A stretch of 64,000 bases of DNA, taken from NCBI RefSeq assembly GCF_003994415.1, contig NZ_CP034689.1, positions 6,200,001-6,264,000 on the forward strand. Reading direction: 5' to 3'. The DNA comes from Achromobacter spanius. Its GTDB lineage: Bacteria > Pseudomonadota > Gammaproteobacteria > Burkholderiales > Burkholderiaceae_B. Position numbers and translations under genes: made by a program. Within the stretch, counting starts at the first letter, position 1; every line of letters starts with the position of its first letter. This document shows positions 33,724 through 42,688 of this stretch, piece by piece. The notes under the pieces were generated by a model that searched no databases, had not been told where the DNA came from, and saw nothing but the letters and a program-made list of their open reading frames with translations.

Positions 33724-34149
33724 ATGAGCACCGTTACCATCTACCACAATCCCCAATGCGGAACCTCCCGGAACACGCTAGCGCTGATACGCAACGCGGG
33801 GATCGAACCGCAAGTTATCGAATATCTACAAACGCCGCCGGATCGCGACACCCTCGTTGATCTGATCGCCCAAGCAGGTTTGACCGTTCGTGACGCTATT
33901 CGCCAGAAGGGGACGCCGTATCTCGAGCTTGGGCTGGACGACGCATCCTTAAGCGATGATGCGTTGATCGACGCCATGCTGGCGCATCCCATTCTGATCA
34001 ACCGCCCGTTTGTCGTGACTCCTTCGGGTGTTCGCCTGTGCCGACCTTCCGAGGAGGTATTGGACATCCTCGAGGCTCCCCAGCGCGGCCCGTTCACCAA
34101 AGAAGATGGCGAAGTGGTCATCGACGACAGCGGAAAGCGCGTGCGCTAA
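33724..34149 (+). CDS. arsC: Arsenate reductase, glutaredoxin-dependent type
   Basis: A 141-residue ArsC of the E. coli R773 class. The active-site motif HNPQCGTSRNTL holds catalytic C12, and NRPFVVTPSGVRLCRPSEEVLDIL contains the conserved arginines. It reduces As(V) using glutathione and glutaredoxin. It follows the arsO-like gene by 8 nt. Confidence 0.95.
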   Translation: MSTVTIYHNPQCGTSRNTLALIRNAGIEPQVIEYLQTPPDRDTLVDLIAQAGLTVRDAIRQKGTPYLELGLDDASLSDDALIDAMLAHPILINRPFVVTPSGVRLCRPSEEVLDILEAPQRGPFTKEDGEVVIDDSGKRVR

Positions 34150-34152
34150 ACC

Positions 34153-35409
34153 ATGCCAAGTCCTTCGACAGCCGCGGACACTGTGCATCCATCCGACAAG
34201 GCGCACGGATTGGTCACAGCATTGGGGATAGGTCAGATCTGTTCCTGGGGATCGCTCTACTATAGCTTTCCGTTGATTGCCGAGGCGATGGGCAAAGAGC
34301 TTGGCTGGAGCAAACCCGACCTCTATGGCGCTGCCACGCTCGGGCTGATCCTCGCCGCGTTGGCCGCATATCCGGTGGGTGTTGCGGTTGATCGTGGACA
34401 CGGTCGTTGGGTAATGGGCCTTTCCTCACTGCTCGCGGGAGGGTTGCTGTTGCTTTGGTCTCAAGTGACGTCCCTGCCGGCTTTCTACGTCCTTGTCGCA
34501 GCCCTGGGCGCGTTGCAAGCAGCCACGCTTTACGAGCCGGCCTTCGCCGTGATCGCGCGCCGCGTGGGTCCGGGTCATTCACGGGCGGGCATTACCGCTC
34601 TGACGCTATGGGGTGGCTTTGCCAGTACTGTCTTTATCCCGCTGGTGCAATGGCTGTTGAATCTATGGGGCTGGCGTGAAGCATTGATCGCACTAGCTGC
34701 GGTCAACGCAATCATCTGCACCGGCGCCTACCTGCTCTTTATTCAGCCTGCCCGAGATGCCAGGCCGACCGACAACGTCAATCCTGGTGAACAGCGCGAA
34801 AGAAATCGCCTAGCTGTTCAGGAAGCGCTGCGTCGGCCTGTTTTCTGGGCGCTGCTGTTGTCGCTGACAGCATACGCGGCCATGTTCTCTGCCTTTACGT
34901 TCCATATGTACCCCTTACTGCGCGAGCGAGGCATCGACACCGCTTCGGTTGTTCAAGCCATCGCTTTGATCGGCCCCGCCCAAGTGGCGGGCCGAATCGT
35001 CGTAAGCATTTTCGCGGCACGCGCCTCCATGCGAATGGTGGGTACAGCGGTGGTGACGGTCTTCCCGCTCGCCTTTGGCGCCCTTGCCTACTTGCACACG
35101 GACTTCATTGTCGTCGCGGCAATCTGCGTGGTTTACGGCGGAGCCAACGGCATATTCACGATCGTTCGTGGCATGGTTGTGCCTGAAATGTTGAGCCGAC
35201 ATGCCTACGGAGCCATCAACGGGCTCCTGACCGTGCCGATGACATTTGCGCGCGCCGCCGCCCCGGTGGGCGCCGCGGCCCTTTGGGCCATTGGATCCTC
35301 CTACGACGGAGTGCTTGTCTCAATCTTGGTGGTGGCGTTATTACTGGCCGCAAGCTTCTGGCTGGCAGCGTGGCTCAGCCGCCCAAAACTACAATTTTTG
35401 CCCGAGTGA
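34153..35409 (+). CDS. MFS transporter, ArsK-like
   Basis: A 418-residue major facilitator with 12 hydrophobic segments, beginning 3 nt after the arsC stop. VGVAVDRGHGRWVM is the typical A-motif loop, and a charged middle loop (about residues 195-215) separates the halves. MFS proteins of this kind inside ars operons have been named ArsK or, in other contexts, ArsJ. No GAPDH-like partner is next to it, which favours an ArsK-type arsenical exporter. Substrate is inferred. Confidence 0.78.
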   Translation: MPSPSTAADTVHPSDKAHGLVTALGIGQICSWGSLYYSFPLIAEAMGKELGWSKPDLYGAATLGLILAALAAYPVGVAVDRGHGRWVMGLSSLLAGGLLLLWSQVTSLPAFYVLVAALGALQAATLYEPAFAVIARRVGPGHSRAGITALTLWGGFASTVFIPLVQWLLNLWGWREALIALAAVNAIICTGAYLLFIQPARDARPTDNVNPGEQRERNRLAVQEALRRPVFWALLLSLTAYAAMFSAFTFHMYPLLRERGIDTASVVQAIALIGPAQVAGRIVVSIFAARASMRMVGTAVVTVFPLAFGALAYLHTDFIVVAAICVVYGGANGIFTIVRGMVVPEMLSRHAYGAINGLLTVPMTFARAAAPVGAAALWAIGSSYDGVLVSILVVALLLAASFWLAAWLSRPKLQFLPE

Positions 35410-35419
35410 GTGTATTGCA

Positions 35420-36172
35420 ATGACGACGTATTCTTCACCCTCTGACCTCGATCTTCCGAGCCTGGATGACTCTTTGCTGGACGTCCCCACGCACGACAAG
35501 CTGTCGCTGACGGCCGGCGCGACGCATCCGCCCCGCATACTGCTGCTGTACGGTTCCCTGCGTGAACGCTCGTACAGTCGGTTGCTCACTGAAGAGGCGG
35601 CGCGGATTTTGACGCGGCTCGGCGCCGAGACCCGGATTTTCGATCCGAGCGGCTTGCCTTTGCCCGATAGTGTTCCCGCGGACCATCCAAAAGTGGCTGA
35701 ATTGCGTGCACTATCCCTGTGGTCCGAGGGGCAGGTATGGTGCAGCCCCGAGCGGCACGGCACGCTTACGGGTGTGTTCAAGAGTCAGATCGACTGGTTG
35801 CCGCTGGAGACGGGTAGTGTGCGGCCGACACAGGGCCGCACGCTTGCGGTTATGCAGGTTTCGGGGGGGTCCCAATCCTTCAACGCGGTAAACGCCTTGC
35901 GCGTGCTGGGCCGCTGGATGCGCATGGTAACCATCCCGAACCAGTCCTCAGTCGCCAAGGCGTTTCAGGAGTTTGACGAAGCCGGCCGCATGAAGCCTTC
36001 GCCCTACTACGACCGGGTGGTGGATGTCATGGAAGAACTCTATAAATTCACACTGCTGGTGCGGGACCGAAGTGACTATCTCACGGACCGATATAGCGAG
36101 CGCAAGGGCATGGCCGAGGAGATCGCACGCCTGGCTCGTGAAGCGATGACGCATGAGACGGAGACCCAATAA
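35420..36172 (+). CDS. arsH: NADPH-dependent FMN reductase ArsH
   Basis: A 250-residue flavodoxin-like protein. The FMN-binding loop is LYGSLRERSYSRLL, and EGQVWCSPERHGTLTGVFKSQIDWLPL plus GGSQSFNAVNALRVLGRWMRM are characteristic of ArsH. It can oxidise trivalent organoarsenicals. I chose ATG 35420, 10 nt after the MFS stop. It closes the rightward ars operon. Confidence 0.95.
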   Translation: MTTYSSPSDLDLPSLDDSLLDVPTHDKLSLTAGATHPPRILLLYGSLRERSYSRLLTEEAARILTRLGAETRIFDPSGLPLPDSVPADHPKVAELRALSLWSEGQVWCSPERHGTLTGVFKSQIDWLPLETGSVRPTQGRTLAVMQVSGGSQSFNAVNALRVLGRWMRMVTIPNQSSVAKAFQEFDEAGRMKPSPYYDRVVDVMEELYKFTLLVRDRSDYLTDRYSERKGMAEEIARLAREAMTHETETQ

Positions 36173-36364
36173 GGTTTACGCCCTCCTCTCCTTATCTTCA
36201 TCAACTTGACGAACGGACTTTATTTCCATATACCTGGACATACGGAATAGCTTCCGTTCTTTTCAAGAAATGCGGGTGGGACCGGACCGGTTATCCAGCC
36301 TATCGACGTTCCGATCAGCCTGAGGGACGCCGGCGAATCACGTTGCCTGGCCTCATGGGTGAAG

Positions 36365-36784
36365 ATGATGTTTACGCGCATTCTGGTGGATTTCGACCTC
36401 GCACACCTGAGTCGGCCATCGTTGGTGGCGCTCTTGGACTTGGCACAAGCCAACCATGCTGCATTGACGTTCCTCGCAGTGCGCCCAAAGCTGGATGAGC
36501 TTTTGAGCGAATCCGAGGAGTCATTCCTCGCTGATGTGCATAAGCAGATTGGGACCGAGTGGGCTACGCTCTTGTCCGCAGCTCGAGAACGCGAATTGCA
36601 GCCGCGTCTTCATATCCTTGCGGGCGATTCTATTGAGTCTCTTTTGGCATTCGGGCGTGAGATGGACGCCGACCTAATCGTCGCAGGCAATTCGCACTGC
36701 GGCGGCCTCAAGAACGCCATTCTGGGAGTCCCGTGCAAAGAGCTTTTAGGGCGCGCAGATGTGGCCATCCTGATCCTTCCTTAA
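36365..36784 (+). CDS. Universal stress protein (UspA family)
   Basis: About 139 residues, single Usp domain. The N-terminus TRILVDFDLAHLSRPSL and the C-terminus DADLIVAGNSHCGGLKNAILGVPCKELLGRADVAILILP give the ATP-binding loop pattern in slightly altered form. Start may be the ATG at 36365 or 36368. It is 190 nt after arsH and convergent with the next gene; no promoter was fixed. Confidence 0.75.
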   Translation: MMFTRILVDFDLAHLSRPSLVALLDLAQANHAALTFLAVRPKLDELLSESEESFLADVHKQIGTEWATLLSAARERELQPRLHILAGDSIESLLAFGREMDADLIVAGNSHCGGLKNAILGVPCKELLGRADVAILILP

Positions 36785-36870
36785 AACCACCTCGTCGACG
36801 TGGACCGTCTTCATCGGCAGCGGGGTCGCAGATTGAACCTCCGCCTGCGCCCTCCGATGACAATTGCAGA

Positions 36871-38148
36871 TTAGGTGCAGCACTTTGCTTCAGCGCTTGC
36901 ACGACGAACTTGCGTGTTACACACACCGGTCTCAGGAAGCACAAGCTCCACTCGTTTTGCAGCTTCCAAGTCGCCGGCTAGTGCGGCCACAACAGATCGG
37001 ACCTGTTCATAGCCTGTCAGCATTAGAAACGTAGGCGCACGCCCGTAGCTTTTCATTCCAACGACGAACACCCCCTCGTCGGGATGCCCCAGTTCCGAGG
37101 CGCCATGGGGCCGAACTGTCCCGCAACTATGCACATTCGGGTCGATCATTGGAGCCAAGCGAATAGGGCTTTGCGTTGCAGGATCGAGTTCGAGCCTAAG
37201 CTCCGCCATCAACCGAAGGTCGGGACGAAATCCCGTTGCGACGACAATCTCGTCGACGGGGGCAAGCGCCTTGACGCCACTGTGAACCGTCAAGCCCTCG
37301 TCGGAATCGCTCACGCGGTCAACGTCGACACCGGTGAAAAGCGCTATCCTTCCCTCGTCCAGAAGCTTTTTGACTGTCGTTCCCAACCTACCGCGCTCCT
37401 CAAGCTGGTCATTCTCTCCGCCTCCGAAAAGCCGATCGGTCGAAGCCCCGCGGATCGCCCAATAAACCCGTGTACCAGGTTCAATGCTGGCCAGTTCCAC
37501 TAGGTCCTGAAGCGCATTGAAGGCGGAATGGCCCCCGCCAATCACCAACACTCGACGATTGGCGTATCGCTGCCGGGCGTCTCCCAGAATGTCGGGAATG
37601 CCATAGGCGATCTGGGCCGCGAACCGCTCTTCTCCCAAGGCCGGGATGCCATGCGCGCCCATCCAGTTTGGTGTGTTCCAGGTGCCAGAGGCATCGATAA
37701 CTGCCCGTGCCCGGACATCCCGCTCGCCATCGGGTCCGCTGACCCGCAGCAGGAACGGTGCGGCAGCGCGATCCTGGCTTCTCATGACATCGTGCCCAAC
37801 GCGGCTGACCGCCATCACGCGGTGATGGGTCTTCAGGCAACGCTTGATCGGCGCCAATTCCGACAAGGGCTGCAAATACTGCGCCAGCAATTCGCGTCCG
37901 GTGGGATAAGCGTCACTGGGCGGGGCAACCCAACCTGACTGCGCGAGCAACTCGCCGGCCTTCTTGTCGATGTTGTAGCCCCACGGAGAGAACATCCGTA
38001 CATGTCCCCACTGGTTCAGGCTTGCGCCCGACTGGTCCCCTGCTTCGAATACGACGAAGGGTATGCCTCTGTCCAGCAGATGAGCGGCGGCGCTCAGCCC
38101 GACGGGGCCGGCTCCGATGATTGCGACGGGGTGGTCATTGATGCGCAT
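36871..38148 (-). CDS. FAD/NAD(P)-dependent oxidoreductase in the arsenic island
   Basis: A 425-residue flavoprotein. FAD motif: VAIIGAGPVGLSAAAHLL; NAD(P) motif: VLVIGGGHSAFNALQDL; and DEIVVATGFRPDLRLM. The C-terminus carries cysteines ending EAKCCT that could bind arsenic. It is distinct from the ArsO-like protein at 32630. Similar flavoproteins with a MarR neighbour occur in arsenic islands, and an ArsV-like role is possible, but the substrate is unknown. It has its own promoter region with a dyad that may bind the MarR protein. Confidence 0.8.
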   Translation of the reverse strand: MRINDHPVAIIGAGPVGLSAAAHLLDRGIPFVVFEAGDQSGASLNQWGHVRMFSPWGYNIDKKAGELLAQSGWVAPPSDAYPTGRELLAQYLQPLSELAPIKRCLKTHHRVMAVSRVGHDVMRSQDRAAAPFLLRVSGPDGERDVRARAVIDASGTWNTPNWMGAHGIPALGEERFAAQIAYGIPDILGDARQRYANRRVLVIGGGHSAFNALQDLVELASIEPGTRVYWAIRGASTDRLFGGGENDQLEERGRLGTTVKKLLDEGRIALFTGVDVDRVSDSDEGLTVHSGVKALAPVDEIVVATGFRPDLRLMAELRLELDPATQSPIRLAPMIDPNVHSCGTVRPHGASELGHPDEGVFVVGMKSYGRAPTFLMLTGYEQVRSVVAALAGDLEAAKRVELVLPETGVCNTQVRRASAEAKCCT

Positions 38149-38198
38149 TCCAGGTACCTCTCTTCATGGGGTTGGGACACGGCCGAAGCCGTATTTAA

Positions 38199-38211
38199 TT
38201 GGTACTACCAA
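38199..38211 (-). promoter_or_regulatory. Candidate MarR operator before the flavoprotein gene
   Basis: TTGGTACTACCAA has perfect 6-nt arms around one base. It lies about 50 nt before the flavoprotein start. A related dyad, GTTGGTGCCAAC, lies just before marR, which supports a shared operator. Confidence 0.55.
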
Positions 38212-38221
38212 CTATTTGCTT

Positions 38222-38247
38222 AAAAAAAAGCCGCAATTTCTACGGCT
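38222..38247 (-). terminator. Terminator after marR
   Basis: Read leftward, GCCG and CGGC pair across AGAAATT and are followed by T8. It lies just after the marR stop and separates it from the flavoprotein gene. Confidence 0.65.
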
Positions 38248-38253
38248 TGGACT

Positions 38254-38745
38254 CTACGGCTCAAACTCCACGGCACACGTCGAGGCGACGCCACAACGTG
38301 CTTGTGCGGCGCGCGTCAACTGCCGCAGCAGATCAAGCGATGCCTCCAGGACCTCGGGCTTCATGTGTTCGATCATGGCAAATTCTTCGGCAACCAGATC
38401 CGCCCGAATGGTCTGATACAGCTTGCGCCCCGCCGCGGTCGGCTCAAGCTGCACCGCCCGGCGGTCGGCGGCATCTTCGATCCTTGTGACGTAGCCCTTG
38501 CGTTCCAGCGAATCAACAATTCGGCTGGCCGTGCTCTTGTCCAGGAACATCACCAGCGCAAGCGCCTGCAACCGCAGCGGCCCTTGCTTGACCAGGGTTT
38601 CCAAGGCATAGCACTGCGCCACGGACACGTCATAGCAACAAATGCGATCGCGATCGCGGAATTGATGGACCCTGATCAGCTGGTTCACCGCTTCATAGAG
38701 CGCTTCGGCGTCCCGACTGGCCAGACGTGTTCTTGTTGAATTCAT
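38254..38745 (-). CDS. MarR-family regulator with vicinal cysteines
   Basis: A 163-residue MarR protein. The winged helix covers LRLQALALVMFLDKSTASRIVDSLERKGYVTRIEDAADRRAVQLEPTAAG. It has a cysteine pair at 36-37 (RICCYDV), C45, and two more near the C-terminus (C151, C157), more than typical MarR proteins. This suggests direct As(III) or thiol sensing. It lies 33 nt after the aioR stop and before the flavoprotein gene, which it probably controls. Confidence 0.85.
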   Translation of the reverse strand: MNSTRTRLASRDAEALYEAVNQLIRVHQFRDRDRICCYDVSVAQCYALETLVKQGPLRLQALALVMFLDKSTASRIVDSLERKGYVTRIEDAADRRAVQLEPTAAGRKLYQTIRADLVAEEFAMIEHMKPEVLEASLDLLRQLTRAAQARCGVASTCAVEFEP

Positions 38746-38765
38746 TCTTGGTGGCTAAATTAGTT

Positions 38766-38777
38766 GTTGGTGCCAAC
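38766..38777 (-). promoter_or_regulatory. Candidate MarR autoregulatory operator
   Basis: GTTGGTGCCAAC is a perfect dyad, 20 nt before the marR start and in the gap after aioR. It resembles TTGGTACTACCAA at 38199. Confidence 0.45.
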
Positions 38778-38778
38778 G

Positions 38779-40128
38779 TTATTCGCTTTGGCGCTTCAGG
38801 TCAATACCGTAGCGCTTCATTTTTTGCCACAGGTTCTTCCTGGATATGCTCAAGACGTCGGCCGTTTCTTGAATGCGGCCGCCGTGCCGGCGCAACACCT
38901 CTTCGATGTACAGCCGCTCACAGATCTGTTGGTAGGCGTTGAGCGTGGCCTCTTCCCCACCTTGCGGCTCATCGTGAAAATGGTCGCCGTCCGGACCTTC
39001 AGGAAAGATGTCCCCCGGCAACAAGACGCTGGACTGGCTTACCAGACAGGCGCGTTCGATCCGGTTATGCAATTCGCGGATATTGCCCGGCCAGGGGTAC
39101 GCCTGCATCTTGGCCAGTGACAACGGGTGCAGGGTTTTTGCAGGCTCTCCCAGGCGCTCGGCAATGCTGGTGGCAAACCGTTTGGCCAGCCAGAGGATGT
39201 CTTCAGGCCGATCGCGCAGCGGCTTTACCTCAAGGGTGACGGTGTTGATCCGGTAGTAAAGGTCTTCCCTGAACAACTTGGCGCTGACCATCTCGGCCAG
39301 GTTTCGGTTGGTGGCGCAGACCAGGTCGAACTTGGTGTGGGTGTCGTGTTCGGCGCCCAGTCGGCGGACACGCTTTTCCTGTATCGCACGCAACAGCGCG
39401 CCTTGCAGCGCCGGCGATAGCTCTCCGACTTCATCCAGGAACAGCGTGCCGCCGTCGGCTTGTTCGAAGTAACCCTTGCGTAGCTTGTCCGCACCGGTAT
39501 AAGCCCCCTTTTCATAGCCGAAGAATTCCGCTTCGGCGATGGTGGAGGCAATGGCGCCGCAGTTCACGGCTACGAACGGCCGCGCGGTAAGGTCCGGCCC
39601 CGCCTGGCTGTGGATCAGTCGTGCCAATACCTCTTTGCCAACCCCTGACTCTCCAACCAACAGGACGGCCGACGCACGGCCCGCCAGCCGGGGCACCATG
39701 CGGCGTAGATTCTGGGCCGCCTGCGACACCCCTAGTTCCGTATCGCTTTCCGGCGAGGCCTGCGCCGGGACAACATCGCGCACGGTCTGGATCAGCGTCG
39801 CGATGTCAAAAGGCTTGGTCACGTAGTCCTTGACGCCGAGCTTCAGCAAATCCACGGCCCTTTCCACCGTGGCATAGGCGGTCATCAGGATGAACGGTGG
39901 CAATGTACCGCCCTGCGCCACCAACTGTAGATAAAGTTCGTCGCCATCCAGGTCTGGCAGGCGGACATCGCTGATCACCACGCCATAGGCATTGGCGTGG
40001 ATGGCCTCCCTTGCCTCATACCCCTTGGAAAACCAGTCGGCACGGATTCCCTCCAGACGAAACCTTTCCACAATGGATTCGCCCATGATGGCGTCGTCTT
40101 CGATCAAACAGACATATGGCTGTATCAC
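38779..40128 (-). CDS. aioR: Sigma-54-dependent response regulator AioR
   Basis: A 449-residue NtrC-type regulator. The receiver has acidic pocket E10-D11-D12 and phospho-acceptor D54. The AAA+ domain has GESGVGKE (Walker A), the sigma-54 loop as GAYTGA (a known variant of GAFTGA) and LFLDEVGEL (Walker B). A Fis-type HTH ends the protein (IQETADVLSISRKNLWQKMKRYGI). It activates aioBA from the -24/-12 promoter at 42618. Its start overlaps aioS by 4 nt. Confidence 0.93.
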   Translation of the reverse strand: MIQPYVCLIEDDAIMGESIVERFRLEGIRADWFSKGYEAREAIHANAYGVVISDVRLPDLDGDELYLQLVAQGGTLPPFILMTAYATVERAVDLLKLGVKDYVTKPFDIATLIQTVRDVVPAQASPESDTELGVSQAAQNLRRMVPRLAGRASAVLLVGESGVGKEVLARLIHSQAGPDLTARPFVAVNCGAIASTIAEAEFFGYEKGAYTGADKLRKGYFEQADGGTLFLDEVGELSPALQGALLRAIQEKRVRRLGAEHDTHTKFDLVCATNRNLAEMVSAKLFREDLYYRINTVTLEVKPLRDRPEDILWLAKRFATSIAERLGEPAKTLHPLSLAKMQAYPWPGNIRELHNRIERACLVSQSSVLLPGDIFPEGPDGDHFHDEPQGGEEATLNAYQQICERLYIEEVLRRHGGRIQETADVLSISRKNLWQKMKRYGIDLKRQSE

Positions 40129-41642
40129 GGCGTCAGCTCCAAGTTCGTTTTTTCAATGGGTGCGGCGCAAGGCAGTGTGATGGTGAAGGCGGTGTAGCCT
40201 TCTTCGCTTATCACTTCGATCGTGCCTTGCAATTGCGTGACGATTTGGTAAGTCACCCACAGGCCCAGTCCGCGGGAGCGGCCCTCTGCCCGCCCCGCTC
40301 CCCGGGCATCCACCCGGTAAGGCTCAAACAAATGGGGCAGCACATCGTGTGGAATGTGCTGCCCGGAATTTGCAATTTCTACTGAAAGGCGGTCGGCGGT
40401 TCCGGTCACGGTGCAACTGACGCTACCGCCGCGTTCCACGGCGTTCTTTGCGTTGATGAGCAGGTTCAAGACCAACTGGCGCACCAGATGCGCGGGCAGC
40501 GGCAATTCGTCCCGGGTGGTGACGTCCCACAGCAACGAGGCGTTCTTCTCCGATAATTCGGGCTCGATCAGCAAGCGCAGATCCTGCCAATCCGTGGTGT
40601 GCATGAAGGCCGAATCCAGGCGCGCCTCCACCAGCAAGGCACCGACCGTATGCCGAATCTGCATCAAGCCCCGTCGCGTCAGGCCGACTGTTCTTTGGGT
40701 TAATTCATCGTAGGAACCGTGCTTTTCCAAGGTATCCAACGCGTTGAGCATGCCGCCAAGCGGGTTATTGATCTCGTGCGCGACCCCGGCAGCCACTAGG
40801 CCTACCGCTGCCAGCCGTTCGGCGGCAATGATTTCCTGTTCAAGCGCTTCCTGTCGTTCCAGTTGCGTCAGCATGGATGCAAAGCTGCGCCCCAACACCG
40901 CGATTTCGTCGCTTCCTTCCTTGCGCAAGGAAAGTCCGATGTTGGCCGCCGGTTCGCGCCCGACACGCTGAGTCGCCTGGGCCAAAGACAGGAGCGGCCG
41001 TGCAATGCGGTTTCCCCATAACCAGCCCAGCGCCAGTAGCAACAGCAGCCCGGGAATACTGACCAGCAGCACCTGGCTGACCAGGTCGTACAGGCGCTGG
41101 CGCCAGATGCTAGCGTCGTAAGACGCCAGCACGTATCCAGCCAATCCCGCATCTTCAGACACAACTGCGGCGCCGGCGACTGCCAACGTGGCGTCCAGGC
41201 TATCGGGGGTATTGAATACAAAGGTGCGCGGATCGTCACGCAGGGTTTGCGCCGCAGCAGCCAGCTCGGTGGGCAAACCGGCGCCGGGCGTCAGCACCGG
41301 ATAGCGATGCGGATCGGATGACGCATACACATGCAAGCTGGGGTCCAGCACAATGATCGACCGCAAGCCTGGGGCGCCATCTCCTGCCGTGAGCGGTATG
41401 CGCAACGCCTCGTAGACCCGCCACAGATCGTCACGCATCAAGGGTTCGCGCACCGACAAGGATAAAACCTGCGTTAACGCCATCGCGCTTTGCCGCGTGT
41501 CTCGCAGCATGCCGACGTAAGCGGTTCGCATCAGCGTCGCGGTAACCACCAGTTCCGTTACCACGATCGCGGCGGCCAAGGCCAACGGCACCTTGTAGCG
41601 ATAGCTGATTCTGGACCAGGGGTTCCAACGGGCTGACTTCAT
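40125..41642 (-). CDS. aioS: Sensor histidine kinase AioS
   Basis: A 505-residue membrane kinase. A first membrane helix lies near residues 15-40 (VPLALAAAIVVTELVVTATL) and a second near 185-205 (VLLVSIPGLLLLLALGWLWG), with a periplasmic sensor domain between them. A HAMP-like segment, a HisKA box (GVAHEINNPLGG) and an HATPase domain (NLLINAKNAVERGG, GLGLWVTYQIV) follow. It should receive the As(III) signal from AioX and phosphorylate AioR. It overlaps both neighbours by 4 nt. Confidence 0.92.
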   Translation of the reverse strand: MKSARWNPWSRISYRYKVPLALAAAIVVTELVVTATLMRTAYVGMLRDTRQSAMALTQVLSLSVREPLMRDDLWRVYEALRIPLTAGDGAPGLRSIIVLDPSLHVYASSDPHRYPVLTPGAGLPTELAAAAQTLRDDPRTFVFNTPDSLDATLAVAGAAVVSEDAGLAGYVLASYDASIWRQRLYDLVSQVLLVSIPGLLLLLALGWLWGNRIARPLLSLAQATQRVGREPAANIGLSLRKEGSDEIAVLGRSFASMLTQLERQEALEQEIIAAERLAAVGLVAAGVAHEINNPLGGMLNALDTLEKHGSYDELTQRTVGLTRRGLMQIRHTVGALLVEARLDSAFMHTTDWQDLRLLIEPELSEKNASLLWDVTTRDELPLPAHLVRQLVLNLLINAKNAVERGGSVSCTVTGTADRLSVEIANSGQHIPHDVLPHLFEPYRVDARGAGRAEGRSRGLGLWVTYQIVTQLQGTIEVISEEGYTAFTITLPCAAPIEKTNLELTP

Positions 41643-42577
41643 GCAGAATCTCGTGCCGGGTTTTCGCCCGCTGACGTGCGCACCAACCCACGGATACCGT
41701 CGTACAGGCTATCGGCCCCCTCAACAAACCGATCGAGGAATAGGCGCTTGAGTATCAAGCGGCCATCCGAACGCGCGTGCATCTGGAGCAAAGCATCGCG
41801 CAGCGCAAGCGCGGTGTCGTCGGCAACATGCTCGCCGACCACGATGGGCGGAAACCCATATTCCGGGGATCGCCATGCGACGCGGGTGCCGGCGGCGCGC
41901 GCGCCATGTTGCGACGCAATGCTGTCCCAGACGTATCCATCGACCGCCCCGCCGCTGGCCAGCCCCGCCGCGACCGCCTCCACAACTTTGCTGTGCGCAA
42001 AGGTGAAGAAAGCCTTGCTGAAAAACCGTAGCGGGTCCTGATGCTCGGCAAGCAGTTCCGTCCGAGGCACCAGAAAGCCGGAATTAGAAAGTGGGTCGCT
42101 GTAGGCGAAGACCCGTTCGCGCAAGCCTGCAATTCTTGCCGTGCTTCGGTCCTCCTTGGGCACGATCAGGTACGACCGGTACTGCGGTTTGCCTTGGTAC
42201 TGCGGCACCACCAGCAGCTTGAGCTTATCGGCGTTCAAGACGTAGGGGTAGCCACAGATCCATGCCGCGTCGATCTGGCCGCGCAACAGCAGGTCCACGA
42301 TTTCCCCGTAGCTGCGTCGTTGGACGAACTGAATGTCCTGCTTAAGCGCTGCTTGAAGATCGGCCCGCCAGATATCCAGCAGTTGGAGCTGGTCGTCCAG
42401 GAACACCGCGGTCGTGCCTAACAGAAGCGGCGCGGACGCCGCTGCGTTGCGCGGCAAGGTACAGGCCGCGATAGACGCTACGCCGGCCGCGAGAAAGCTG
42501 CGGCGGTTACCGAACGGTAACGCCAGCCCCTGTTGGGGCGCCTGGACGTTACCTCTCCGGCATCGCGTTGTGCCCAT
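41639..42577 (-). CDS. aioX: Periplasmic arsenite-binding protein AioX
   Basis: A 312-residue PhnD/phosphonate-binding-like periplasmic protein. ATG 42577 has GGAGGAG upstream. The N-terminus has NRRSFLAAG, a twin-arginine-like signal with hydrophobic core and Cys at 39. C108 (AAWICGYPY) falls where AioX of Agrobacterium has its As(III)-binding cysteine. It should bind As(III) and trigger AioS. Divergent from aioB with 111 nt between. Confidence 0.92.
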   Translation of the reverse strand: MGTTRCRRGNVQAPQQGLALPFGNRRSFLAAGVASIAACTLPRNAAASAPLLLGTTAVFLDDQLQLLDIWRADLQAALKQDIQFVQRRSYGEIVDLLLRGQIDAAWICGYPYVLNADKLKLLVVPQYQGKPQYRSYLIVPKEDRSTARIAGLRERVFAYSDPLSNSGFLVPRTELLAEHQDPLRFFSKAFFTFAHSKVVEAVAAGLASGGAVDGYVWDSIASQHGARAAGTRVAWRSPEYGFPPIVVGEHVADDTALALRDALLQMHARSDGRLILKRLFLDRFVEGADSLYDGIRGLVRTSAGENPARDSA

Positions 42578-42617
42578 GGTCTTGGTCTCCTCCTGTGTAG
42601 GGCAGTGCCAGAGACAC

Positions 42618-42634
42618 TTGGCATGCCCTTTGCT
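42618..42634 (+). promoter_or_regulatory. Sigma-54 (-24/-12) promoter of aioBA
   Basis: TTGGCATGCCCTTTGCT has GG and GC elements with exact 10-nt spacing and the TGGCA--N--TTGC form. It lies 55 nt before aioB. With the AAA+ activator AioR next door, this is the expected control of arsenite oxidase. Confidence 0.85.
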
Positions 42635-42688
42635 TATCGCTCTACAGAGTACTGAAGCCGTCATTTCGTTTCAATAGGAAATATCGAC

